Shown in pieces: positions 1 through 6,599 of a DNA stretch of 11,550 bases. Below the pieces are notes generated by a model. That model made no database searches. It was not told the DNA's origin and was given only the letters and a program-made list of their open reading frames with translations. Origin of the DNA: Pseudomonadota bacterium (GTDB taxonomy: Bacteria > Pseudomonadota > Gammaproteobacteria > Burkholderiales > Ferrovaceae); contig JAJZDE010000037.1 in assembly GCA_021828745.1 (NCBI GenBank), positions 1 to 11,550 of the forward strand, written 5' to 3'. Position 1 is the first letter of the stretch. Every line of letters starts with the position of its first letter. The translations under genes were made by a program, and so were the position numbers.

Positions 1-111
1 GGAGGGGTCGTCGGCGCAATGGCTAGCGGATCTGTTGCGCGCCCTATGATCGAGACTGGGCAAATCTGGCTGGTGTGGGAACCGGTGGACATGAGTGATT
101 CAACAGGATAA
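1..111 (+). CDS. C-terminal end of an unidentified protein (partial)
   Basis: Frame 1 is open from the first base to a TAA at 109-111, giving the last 36 residues of a protein whose start lies outside the window. The tail begins with a small-residue stretch (GGVVGAMASGS), like a glycine-zipper or loop segment. A hydrophobic, Trp-containing segment (IWLVWEPVD) and a short polar end follow. I do not recognise the family. One minus-strand frame is also open here, but its peptide has no natural-looking features and it does not continue as a gene. The fragment converges on the AT-rich gene to its right, with 94 bp between the two stop codons. In that gap only a weak 6-bp inverted repeat (TACTCA 123-128, TGAGTA 152-157) without a T-tract can be seen. 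Confidence 0.45.
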   Translation, partial: GGVVGAMASGSVARPMIETGQIWLVWEPVDMSDSTG

Positions 112-205
112 TCGACAGAAGTTACTCACCGTCTCCAGAAAATGATAACACTGAGTAGTCCTTCAAATTCACCTTAAGCAACTATTCCTCTGAGTCGGAA
201 AATTT

Positions 206-1069
206 TTATCGTGGCATGATTTGAACGGCCTCAAACAACTCTCTATTGAGCCGTATCGCATATTTTTTTTCCGAAGTTTTGTCTTGAGCCAATATGATTA
301 TTTCATGTTCTGATTCTGTTAAGACCTCTATTGGGCCTATTGATTGGTTGTTTTTTATTGGTAGCGAAAGTGATTTGCAGATCTCTAATCCAAGTGGTGT
401 CGGGGTTAAGATTGATGGCGCAATTTTTCCCCCGCCATAGGCGGTGGATATGATGGGGTATGTAAATTCTGAATATAACTCAAGGCCTCCAAGCAATACT
501 GGGATAGACCATAATATTCCATATGCGGTATTTCTAAACATCTCGACATCCAAGTGCTTGGATTTTATTTTCCTAAAGAGTTCAGAAAGATGTGGTGAAA
601 CAAAGAGATTAATTGGCAACAAGATAGCAAAAAATGGTGAAATCGCAATCAACATTTCTCGGAACGATGATAAATAATTACCAAAATCACCAGCACCAAC
701 ATCACTAAATGGATGCAATAAATCTGGTGTCAAGAAAGTGAAAAATAAGAGAATAACAAAGCGAAAAATAAAACTGAAATATCTTTTTTCTGACCACAGA
801 AACCTCAATAATTTAACTTGCTTGAAAATGACGTCAAGGAATATATATGCTATCGTTAATAGTATAGAAAATACTGCACCAACTAAAATGTACTCTTTGC
901 GTATAAAATCAGCAGAATAAACTCCGTAATTGGAAAGGCGTAGATTGACTATTAAAAGGCCCAGAATGAAGCAAAGGGTAGATACCCCAATTGCTACTGC
1001 CGAAATTCCCTTAATAATGTCCTGTATGGTCCAGCCCGAATTATTTATTGAATTGTGCTCCATGCACAT
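206..1069 (-). CDS. Orphan polytopic membrane protein, function unknown
   Basis: This is a 287-residue protein with about five hydrophobic segments long enough to cross the membrane: residues about 18-43, 60-82, 97-118, 135-157 and 183-203. A polar C-terminal domain of about 80 residues follows. I do not recognise a family or a catalytic motif. The ATG at 1069 is followed two codons later by a second ATG (1063), and neither has a clear Shine-Dalgarno sequence. A CATAAT box (minus strand, 1085-1080) lies only about 10 bases upstream, so a leaderless or very short-leader transcript is possible. Base composition is far from the right half of the window: sampled 60-base lines are 35% (241-300) and 27% (721-780) G+C. 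That points to recent acquisition from another source. It is transcribed in the same direction as the protease pair but lies over 600 bp downstream of it, so one operon is unlikely. Coding status is well supported by length and membrane pattern; function is open. Confidence 0.75.
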   Translation of the reverse strand: MCMEHNSINNSGWTIQDIIKGISAVAIGVSTLCFILGLLIVNLRLSNYGVYSADFIRKEYILVGAVFSILLTIAYIFLDVIFKQVKLLRFLWSEKRYFSFIFRFVILLFFTFLTPDLLHPFSDVGAGDFGNYLSSFREMLIAISPFFAILLPINLFVSPHLSELFRKIKSKHLDVEMFRNTAYGILWSIPVLLGGLELYSEFTYPIISTAYGGGKIAPSILTPTPLGLEICKSLSLPIKNNQSIGPIEVLTESEHEIIILAQDKTSEKKYAIRLNRELFEAVQIMPR

Positions 1070-1272
1070 ATTTTAAGTAATTATGCACAGTATCCGCATA
1101 ATGGCCATTTGCCATCCCACAATCAGATGATTACAGACGCCGGGGCGGTTTTTTCCTCACAGCCTATAACTCTCTTTTTCAGTCGCCAGCGCTCCACCAA
1201 CTTATAATCATAACCGATGAACCGGAAACACGCATAAATCTGAGAGACGACCTCTTGAACGCTCAAGAGGCC

Positions 1273-1307
1273 AACAGAGAACAGAGAACAGAGAACAGAG
1301 AACAGAG
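1273..1307. repeat. Heptamer tandem repeat, five perfect copies of AACAGAG
   Basis: Five uninterrupted copies of the 7-base unit AACAGAG (CTCTGTT on the other strand) run from 1273 to 1307, followed by a partial AGA. A 7-base unit shifts the reading frame when one copy is gained or lost, so it could be a length-variable tract. It does not lie in a gene I can support; it is about 200 bp upstream of the membrane-protein start on the minus strand. Confidence 0.9.
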
Positions 1308-1516
1308 AGATTATGTAAATCAGGATTTCCCACCTATTCCCGGAAAAGACTGACATATTCATTGGCCTTTTGAGAACCATTCAGGAGCACGAGAGACCTT
1401 GGTGTAGTTTGAGTGAGTCATCCTCGTATATTACCTCCTCGCTTGACTTTGGGTTGCCGGAGCGATGACCCAGTCGACCCCAGACTGTGGAAATAGCACT
1501 TCGCCGCCAATCCACT

Positions 1517-1536
1517 GCATTCAGATGCATTCAGAT
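1517..1536. repeat. Tandem direct repeat, two copies of GCATTCAGAT
   Basis: Two perfect back-to-back copies of a 10-base unit occupy 1517-1526 and 1527-1536. No function is evident. It may be a slippage duplication or the edge of a dispersed intergenic repeat. Confidence 0.7.
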
Positions 1537-1685
1537 CTCTATCCCCTCACCCACGATGCCCACCCGTAACCCCTCCAAAATTTGATCTGAGGGGAGTATG
1601 CTGTGATCAGTGAGAATTGGAAATAACGCCGCTCAGTTACCGTTTACGAAGTAACACGCCTCAACTAGCGGATTAGCGCAGCAAT

Positions 1686-1895
1686 TCAGTGCGAGGTAAT
1701 TTCTGGGCGCGATTCGATAGACACTTCATATCCTTCGAACGATGACGGTAAATCACGGACCTGAAGGAAGTATCGCCTATCAATCCAGACAACGAGACGA
1801 CCACCGCCTTCTGACAGGACCGGGAGGATGTTCACCGATCCGGGAGGAAGGTTTACAACGGCAAGCAAATGATCGGCTGCGGCTTGTAGTGTCAT
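1686..1895 (-). CDS. Small protein resembling the protease N-terminal domain; putative protease partner
   Basis: This 69-residue acidic-to-neutral protein has no signal peptide or membrane segment. Its ATG follows the protease stop codon with only two bases between (TAA-CG-ATG) and has no Shine-Dalgarno of its own, so translation by coupling to the protease is likely. Residues 21-60 align by eye with residues 50-90 of the protease. A beta-strand-like run (RLVVWIDRR versus KVLVYLRR) is followed after 16-18 residues by a shared LPSS-x-x-G-aromatic motif (LPSSFEGY at 49-56 versus LPSSIDGF at 79-86). It therefore looks like a free-standing copy of the domain that precedes the catalytic domain. 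By analogy with propeptide-like protease inhibitors, it could inhibit, chaperone or dock to the protease. That role is inference; the protein itself is not a family I can name. Confidence 0.72.
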   Translation of the reverse strand: MTLQAAADHLLAVVNLPPGSVNILPVLSEGGGRLVVWIDRRYFLQVRDLPSSFEGYEVSIESRPEITSH

Positions 1896-1897
1896 CG

Positions 1898-2986
1898 TTA
1901 GATATTGTGCCCAGATACCAATGACAAGTTTAGTCTAGTCAAAACAGGTGCGATTGGAAGAGCAATGGTGATTTTCCCTCCCGGAGCTGCCCCCGATACT
2001 GCACCTCCAACGACAAGACCAACGGCGGCGCGTGTGCCATCAGCCTGGGTTGTAACAATCAGCGAACCGGAGTCACCATTGTCGGAGAAAATGTCTGTAT
2101 CCCCAATGATATAAAAAGCGGGCGCGTAGTAGACCTTTCCGTTGAACCCGTAGTTTGGCGCAGCATAAGCGATTGGTACAGGCCCCGCGATCTGGCACTG
2201 CACAATCCCTTTTGTGAAACCTGTGGTTCGCCCGACTTTTTCGACTGCCATTCCAGCTGTCAGGGGGATTGCCACGGTTGGCGTATCGTATGAGTCGCCT
2301 TGATACGAAGTCACATGGCTCTCATCAGGAATCCGAAAGATCGCGGCATCGTGGTTTTGGAGTGGATCGACGATGGTGATGCTTCCCGGAGCCATCTGAA
2401 GCGTCGCTGCATGATAGCCAATAGTGAACGGGTCAAGTCCGCCTGCCACAACGTCAAAGACTCCCGGCGCTACGATTGGCAAACCGACATCGGCATGATT
2501 GCAGCTACCACCTACATGGTTGTTGGTCAGCCCGTACAACTGGCCGGCCTGGTCTTGCACCAAGGCCCCTAACGTTCCCGCGTCCATGTAATTTCCTACG
2601 GAAATGGATGATCCACATGTATAGCGGTTTTGCCCTGCCGACTGACGCAAACGCCAAGCTGGGCAACCCATTGGCTGTGTATGGTTGCTACCTATCGGTT
2701 GCTCAACTCCTTGCAGGTATTCCAACGCGAAACCATCGATGGATGATGGGAGCTTTTCGAGAAGCTTTTTTCCTGGGGCTGCTCTACGCAGATAGACAAG
2801 GACTTTGCCCTCAATGGGATCGAACCCAACCTGAGTAACCTGTCGCTGCCTAAGTATGCTGCGTCCATCGACGGATAACTGGTCAAGATATTGACCATCA
2901 GCGGCGTCTGAATAGCCGTATCCCTCGAAAAAGCCTTCCGCCGTTGCCCAACTGGCAAACTTTCTCGCAGCATCATCGATTAGCAT
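1898..2986 (-). CDS. Trypsin-like (chymotrypsin-fold) serine protease, probably cytoplasmic
   Basis: This 362-residue protein has the triad of trypsin-like peptidases in the right order. His157 lies in TNNHV, Asp213 in NHDAAIF, and Ser306 in DNGDSGSLI, the last giving the classic GDSGS oxyanion signature. Residues 1 to about 95 form a separate N-terminal domain ending in LPSSIDGF. Domains of this kind, with an I/LPxxxxG motif before the catalytic part, occur in many uncharacterised bacterial trypsin-like proteins. There is no signal peptide or lipobox, so it probably acts in the cytoplasm. A GGGGAG ribosome-binding site (3000-2995, minus strand) sits eight bases before the ATG. It is the first gene of a two-gene unit with the small partner downstream, and it diverges from the recombinase-hsd operon. 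The substrate is unknown. Its place beside a restriction system suggests, without proof, a defence or toxin-like role. Confidence 0.88.
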   Translation of the reverse strand: MLIDDAARKFASWATAEGFFEGYGYSDAADGQYLDQLSVDGRSILRQRQVTQVGFDPIEGKVLVYLRRAAPGKKLLEKLPSSIDGFALEYLQGVEQPIGSNHTQPMGCPAWRLRQSAGQNRYTCGSSISVGNYMDAGTLGALVQDQAGQLYGLTNNHVGGSCNHADVGLPIVAPGVFDVVAGGLDPFTIGYHAATLQMAPGSITIVDPLQNHDAAIFRIPDESHVTSYQGDSYDTPTVAIPLTAGMAVEKVGRTTGFTKGIVQCQIAGPVPIAYAAPNYGFNGKVYYAPAFYIIGDTDIFSDNGDSGSLIVTTQADGTRAAVGLVVGGAVSGAAPGGKITIALPIAPVLTRLNLSLVSGHNI

Positions 2987-2994
2987 ACCTTGGA

Positions 2995-3000
2995 CTCCCC
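2995..3000 (-). promoter_or_regulatory. Ribosome-binding site of the protease gene
   Basis: GGGGAG on the minus strand lies eight bases upstream of the ATG at 2986, which fixes the protease start. Confidence 0.65.
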
Positions 3001-3048
3001 GAAGTCGGTCAGTTTTTGTGCAAGCGACGTATATTAAATCACCATTTC

Positions 3049-3068
3049 CTATGCGCTACCGCGCATAG
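3049..3068. promoter_or_regulatory. Perfect 8-bp inverted repeat between divergent genes (operator or recombination site)
   Basis: CTATGCGC (3049-3056) and its exact complement GCGCATAG (3061-3068) flank a four-base TACC spacer. The outer flanks can pair further after one mismatch. The element lies between the divergently transcribed protease and recombinase, 62 bp from the protease start and 77 bp from the recombinase start. That is the usual place for an operator controlling both directions. The adjacent small serine recombinase makes a recombinase-binding (res-like) site an alternative. No T-tract follows, so a terminator is unlikely. The symmetry is directly seen; the role is inferred. 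Confidence 0.55.
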
Positions 3069-3109
3069 TGAATTGTAGCACCGAAATAGAACATCATATG
3101 CAAAGAATC

Positions 3110-3118
3110 TGGTATAGT
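3110..3118 (+). promoter_or_regulatory. Candidate extended -10 promoter for the recombinase-hsd operon
   Basis: The sequence TGG-TATAGT fits an extended -10 element (TGn followed by a TATAAT-like box), which can work with a poor -35. No good -35 is seen about 17 bases upstream. Transcription would start near 3125, leaving a leader of about 20 bases before the ATG at 3146. The hexamer GTATAG occurs twice, 14 bases apart (3112-3117 and 3126-3131), which could also serve a regulator. Confidence 0.4.
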
Positions 3119-3133
3119 AATCATCGTATAGAT

Positions 3134-3139
3134 AAGGAG
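3134..3139 (+). promoter_or_regulatory. Ribosome-binding site deciding the recombinase start
   Basis: AAGGAG lies six bases before the ATG at 3146. The same frame is open from an earlier ATG at 3068, but that start would add 26 residues unlike the family and has no ribosome-binding site. The start at 3146 is therefore preferred. Confidence 0.8.
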
Positions 3140-3145
3140 CGTTTG

Positions 3146-3748
3146 ATGCGTATTGGCTACGCCAGAGTCTCGACCCAGGATCAACACCCTGAACTTCAAT
3201 TGGATGCGTTGGCTACGGCGGGTTGCGAACAGGTATTCCAGGAAAAGGCGTCTGGCAGGAACAAGGATCGACCGGAACTGGATACCTGCCTGAAAACTCT
3301 CCGCACGGGTGACACATTGGTCGTCTGGCGTCTGGATCGCCTTGGACGCTCCCTCAAGGATCTGGTGGAAATCGTCCACACCCTGGAAGCACGCGGGGTC
3401 AGTTTCCAATCCCTCACCGAAAGTATCGACACATCCAATGCAGGCGGAAAACTGGTATTCCATGTTTTCGCTGCCTTGGCCGAATTTGAACGCAACCTGA
3501 TCCGGGAAAGGACTCTTGCCGGATTGGCAGCCGCTCGTGCGCGGGGTCGTAAAGGTGGGCGTCGGGTCAAATTATCCAAGACAGATGTGCGTAAGGCTGC
3601 TGCCATGCTGCTCGATCCACTCATGACAAAAACGGAAGTTGCCAAACACTTCAAAGTAACACGGGTTACACTGAACCTCGCTCTGGAAAGAGAGGGTTAT
3701 CCACAAAATCCCGCTGCGCCTCAAGAACAGGAAAATCGCACCAAATGA
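3146..3748 (+). CDS. Small serine recombinase (resolvase/invertase family)
   Basis: This 200-residue protein is the normal length for a Tn3-resolvase/DNA-invertase type recombinase. The catalytic domain opens with MRIGYARVST, placing the nucleophile at Ser9. It continues with the conserved WRLDRLGRS (61-69) and AEFERNLIRER (112-122) of the active-site and long-helix region. The C-terminal part (about 145-185) holds a helix-turn-helix (TKTEVAKHF, then VTRVTLNLAL) for site recognition. Such enzymes cut both strands two bases apart through a phosphoserine link to resolve or invert DNA. Its TGA overlaps the hsdM ATG (ATGA), so the two are probably translationally coupled and the recombinase is the first gene of the hsd operon. 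No transposase is present in the window and hsdS has no second, inverted copy here, so the substrate is unclear. A regulatory role through the inverted repeat upstream is possible. Confidence 0.93.
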   Translation: MRIGYARVSTQDQHPELQLDALATAGCEQVFQEKASGRNKDRPELDTCLKTLRTGDTLVVWRLDRLGRSLKDLVEIVHTLEARGVSFQSLTESIDTSNAGGKLVFHVFAALAEFERNLIRERTLAGLAAARARGRKGGRRVKLSKTDVRKAAAMLLDPLMTKTEVAKHFKVTRVTLNLALEREGYPQNPAAPQEQENRTK

Positions 3749-5334
3749 CCGAAACCGAATTGAAAAAACTGCTCTGGGACTCGGCCAACAAACTTCGCGG
3801 TGCCATGTCGGCGGCGGAGTACAAATTCCCTGTGCTGGGGCTGGTCTTCCTCAAATATGTGAGCGACATTTTCGATGCCCAGCGTGAGGTCATTCGCTTT
3901 CGGTTGGCCGAGCCCGAATCTGATTTGTATATGCCTGAAGAGATGCGGGAAGACGCCTTCGCCACCCTCTCCGAAGACCGGGACGCCTACAAGCAGGACA
4001 ATGTGTTCTGGATTCCCGAGGAAGCCCGGTTCTCGGAACTTCTCAAACAGGCTGCCAATCCCAAACTCGGCAAGTTGCTGGATGACGGTATGGCCACCAT
4101 CGAACGAGAAAACGAGAAGTTGCGCGGTGTACTCTACCGGGACTTCGCCCGCCTACCGCTGGAGGATGGCGTGCTGGGCGAACTCATGGGCATTATCGCC
4201 AAGATGAAGTTCGACCCCAAGCAGCATGCCTCCCGCGACATCTTTGGCGAGGTGTACGAATATTTCCTTGGCAATTTCGCCTTGTCCGAAGGTCAACGAG
4301 CCGGGCAGTTCTACACGCCACGCTCGGTAGTGGGTGTGCTGGTGGAAATCCTCGCTCCTTTTTCCGGCCGTATTTATGACCCCGCCTGCGGCTCCGGCGG
4401 GATGTTCGTGTACTCGGAGCGGTTCATCGAAGCCCACGGTGGGCGAAAAGGGCAGGCATCGATCTACGGCCAGGAACTTTCGGCCACCACTCGCAAGTTG
4501 GCGTGCATGAACCTCGCCATTCGTGGCATCGACTATGACATGGGCAACTCCCACGGCGACACTTTCCACAATGACCAGCACCCCGACCTCCGGGCTGACT
4601 TCGTACTCGCCAATCCGCCGTTCAACATCAAAGGCTGGGGAGCCGACAAACTGCCCAAAGATCCTCGTTGGAAATATGGGGTACCCCCGGATGGCAATGC
4701 CAACTATGCCTGGTTGCAACACATGTTGGCCCGCCTTTCTGCCGATGGTCGTGCCGGCATCGTGCTGGCCAACGGTTCCATGACCACCAACACCAGTGGC
4801 GAGGGAAACATCCGCACCGCCATGGTCAGCGATGATGTGGTGGAGTGCATGGTCTCCCTACCCGGTCAACTCTTCGCCAATACCCAGATTCCCGCCTGTC
4901 TGTGGTTCCTCTCCAAAAACAAGGGGGCCGGAAAAAATGGAAAGCATGACCGCCGCAAACAGGTCCTGTTCATCGATGCCAGGAAACTAGCCATGCTCAT
5001 TCCCGGTTCACGCAAGCAGAAAGAGTTTTCCGAGAACGAGACCCGGCAAATCGCCCTGACTTACCACAACTGGCGGGGCACCCAATGGGGCGAAGGTAGT
5101 TACGAGGATGTGCCCGGCTTCTGCAAATCCGTCACGCTGGCCGAGATCGAACAACATGGCTTTGCCCTGACACCAGGACGTTATGTCGGCGCAACCGATG
5201 TCGAGGATGACGACGAGGTGTTCGTGGAACAAATGGCAAAGTTGACCACCGATCTATCGGTCTTGTTCCGTCGCGGGAGCGAATTGGAAGTGGAGGTTCG
5301 GAAGCAACTTGGGAGGGTGGGGTATGCGGTTTGA
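3745..5334 (+). CDS. hsdM: Type I restriction-modification DNA methyltransferase subunit HsdM
   Basis: HsdM is the N6-adenine methyltransferase subunit; with HsdS it methylates the specific site, and it is also part of the restriction complex. The 529-residue protein has the helical HsdM N-terminal domain (about 1-150), the QFYTPR motif at 188-193, the S-adenosylmethionine-binding motif I (DPACGSGG, 212-219) and the catalytic NPPF (290-293). The C-terminal part, with FIDARKL and a conserved tail, matches the family, and no motif is missing, so it should be active. The start is the ATG of an ATGA overlap with the recombinase stop. The 3' end overlaps hsdS by 11 bases. These overlaps mean the recombinase, hsdM and hsdS are translated from one message. 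Base composition is GC-rich, like hsdR. Confidence 0.97.
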   Translation: MTETELKKLLWDSANKLRGAMSAAEYKFPVLGLVFLKYVSDIFDAQREVIRFRLAEPESDLYMPEEMREDAFATLSEDRDAYKQDNVFWIPEEARFSELLKQAANPKLGKLLDDGMATIERENEKLRGVLYRDFARLPLEDGVLGELMGIIAKMKFDPKQHASRDIFGEVYEYFLGNFALSEGQRAGQFYTPRSVVGVLVEILAPFSGRIYDPACGSGGMFVYSERFIEAHGGRKGQASIYGQELSATTRKLACMNLAIRGIDYDMGNSHGDTFHNDQHPDLRADFVLANPPFNIKGWGADKLPKDPRWKYGVPPDGNANYAWLQHMLARLSADGRAGIVLANGSMTTNTSGEGNIRTAMVSDDVVECMVSLPGQLFANTQIPACLWFLSKNKGAGKNGKHDRRKQVLFIDARKLAMLIPGSRKQKEFSENETRQIALTYHNWRGTQWGEGSYEDVPGFCKSVTLAEIEQHGFALTPGRYVGATDVEDDDEVFVEQMAKLTTDLSVLFRRGSELEVEVRKQLGRVGYAV

Positions 5335-6583
5335 GTTGCCCGACGGGCTTCCCTTTCTTTGGCAGTACAGACCTATGGAAAGTGTGTGTAGCCGTATAAC
5401 TAGCGGCGGAACCCCGAGTAGGCGTGAGGAAAAATACTACGGGGGAGATATTAATTGGGTGAAGACTCAGGAGTTACTGGATCGCAAAATCTTCGATACT
5501 GATGAAAAAATATCTTTGCAGGGGCTCAATAATTCATCGGCAAAACTGTTACCAAAGGATACTGTGCTGCTGGCCATGTATGGTGCAACCGTCGGGAAAC
5601 TCGGCATCTTAGGTAAGGAGTCAACTTGTAACCAAGCATGTTGTGCATTTATCTGTGACCCGAAAGTAACCGACTATCGGTTCCTTTATTACTGTCTGCT
5701 GGGAAATAGAAGCAACCTCGCCGGACTGGCCACAGGGGCCGCCCAACAAAATCTCAGTAGTCAGCAGTTAAAGGCAGTTGAATTTGCATTTCCACCATTG
5801 GAGTATCAGAAGGAAATAGCGAATTTGTTGTCAGCCCTCGACGACCGCATCGACCACAACCGCGCTCTTGCCGCCAACCTGGAAGCCATCGCCCGGCGGC
5901 TGTTCAAGTCCTGGTTCGTGGACTTCGACCCGGTACGCGCCAAGGCGGCAGGGGAAAAGCCACCCGGTCTCGCCGACGACATCGCGGCCCTGTTCCCGGA
6001 TCGGTTCGTGGAAAGCGAGTTGGGGGAGATTCCGGAGGGGTGGAGCGATGGGCGGTTGTCTGATCTGGTTGAACTGAAGTACGGGAAAGCACTTAAGGCC
6101 ACTGAAAGATGTGATGGAAAAGTGCCGGTTTATGGCAGCGGAGGGATTACTGGCTGGCATGACGAAGCTCTCGTCGAACATCCAACGGTAATCGTGGGGC
6201 GCAAAGGTTCAGTTGGAACTCTCTACTGGGAAGATCGACCGTCTTATCCGATAGATACGACATTTTTTGTAACGACAAAGACTGCTCCCCTTACTTTCTG
6301 CTATTACGCAATGCTTGGCCTTGGGTTGGAAGTGCTAAACACAGATGCTGCGGTACCAGGGTTAAATCGAGATAATGCTTATCGGCAGACCATAGTTATC
6401 CCTCCACCGGATATGTTAGCTGCTTGGGATTCTTTCGCAGGTGTGCTGCGCGAGAATCTACGACTGCTCCGGGATGAAAATGATGTTCTGACACAGCTCC
6501 GCGACCTCCTCCTCCCTCGCCTAATTTCTGGCAAGCTGCGTGTATCCGAGGCCGAGGAAGCCATTGCCGAAGTCATGATGTGA
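5324..6583 (+). CDS. hsdS: Type I restriction-modification specificity subunit HsdS
   Basis: HsdS reads the bipartite target sequence and bridges the HsdM and HsdR subunits. The 419-residue protein has the usual layout: target-recognition domain 1 (about 18-165), a central conserved helical region (about 165-215, with ALDDRIDHNR and RRLFKSWFVDFDPV), target-recognition domain 2 (about 236-365), and a distal conserved helix ending in LLLPRLISGKL. The ATG at 5324 is preferred over an in-frame TTG at 5309 because GGGAGGGTGG (5311-5320) lies directly upstream of it. The gene starts inside hsdM. Base composition is mosaic: sampled lines are 37% G+C in domain 1 (5461-5520), 67% in the central region (5881-5940) and 40% in domain 2 (6241-6300). 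This suggests domain exchange by recombination. The DNA target cannot be read from the sequence. Confidence 0.96.
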   Translation: MRFELPDGLPFLWQYRPMESVCSRITSGGTPSRREEKYYGGDINWVKTQELLDRKIFDTDEKISLQGLNNSSAKLLPKDTVLLAMYGATVGKLGILGKESTCNQACCAFICDPKVTDYRFLYYCLLGNRSNLAGLATGAAQQNLSSQQLKAVEFAFPPLEYQKEIANLLSALDDRIDHNRALAANLEAIARRLFKSWFVDFDPVRAKAAGEKPPGLADDIAALFPDRFVESELGEIPEGWSDGRLSDLVELKYGKALKATERCDGKVPVYGSGGITGWHDEALVEHPTVIVGRKGSVGTLYWEDRPSYPIDTTFFVTTKTAPLTFCYYAMLGLGLEVLNTDAAVPGLNRDNAYRQTIVIPPPDMLAAWDSFAGVLRENLRLLRDENDVLTQLRDLLLPRLISGKLRVSEAEEAIAEVMM

Positions 6584-6599
6584 CAGGGAGATAAAAACA

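Larger units (their letters stand above)
1070..1685. other. Intergenic region without a convincing gene
   Basis: No open frame in these 616 bases has a good ribosome-binding site or a recognisable product. An 85-codon minus-strand frame (1123-1380) is created partly by the heptamer repeat, which yields a Ser-Leu-Phe-rich stretch, and it lacks a Shine-Dalgarno. A 29-codon minus-strand frame (1431-1520) starts with ATG and ends in TAA, also without support. Structures seen are five AACAGAG heptamers (1273-1307), a doubled decamer (1517-1536), a CCCCTCA/TGAGGGG pair (1543-1549 and 1588-1594), and nested short arms GTTAC/GTAAC (1636-1640, 1651-1655) inside CCGCT/AGCGG (1629-1633, 1667-1671). The nested arms lie just past the stop of the small protease partner and could fold in its mRNA, but no T-tract follows. 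The region may be an insertion scar or hold dispersed repeats; this is inference. Confidence 0.6.

Noticed and set aside
1137..1154. GC-rich short palindrome followed by six T
   Set aside because: The stem is only 3-4 bp with a very small loop, and no gene ends just upstream on the plus strand, so a terminator is not supported.
1123..1380. 85-codon minus-strand open frame
   Set aside because: No Shine-Dalgarno before the ATG, no recognisable product, and a low-complexity stretch produced by the heptamer repeat.
3068..3145. 26-residue N-terminal extension of the recombinase
   Set aside because: The family begins at MRIGYARVS, AAGGAG lies directly before the ATG at 3146, and the extension would cover the promoter candidate.
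5309..5323. TTG start for hsdS
   Set aside because: The ATG at 5324 has a strong purine-rich ribosome-binding site that lies inside the would-be extension.
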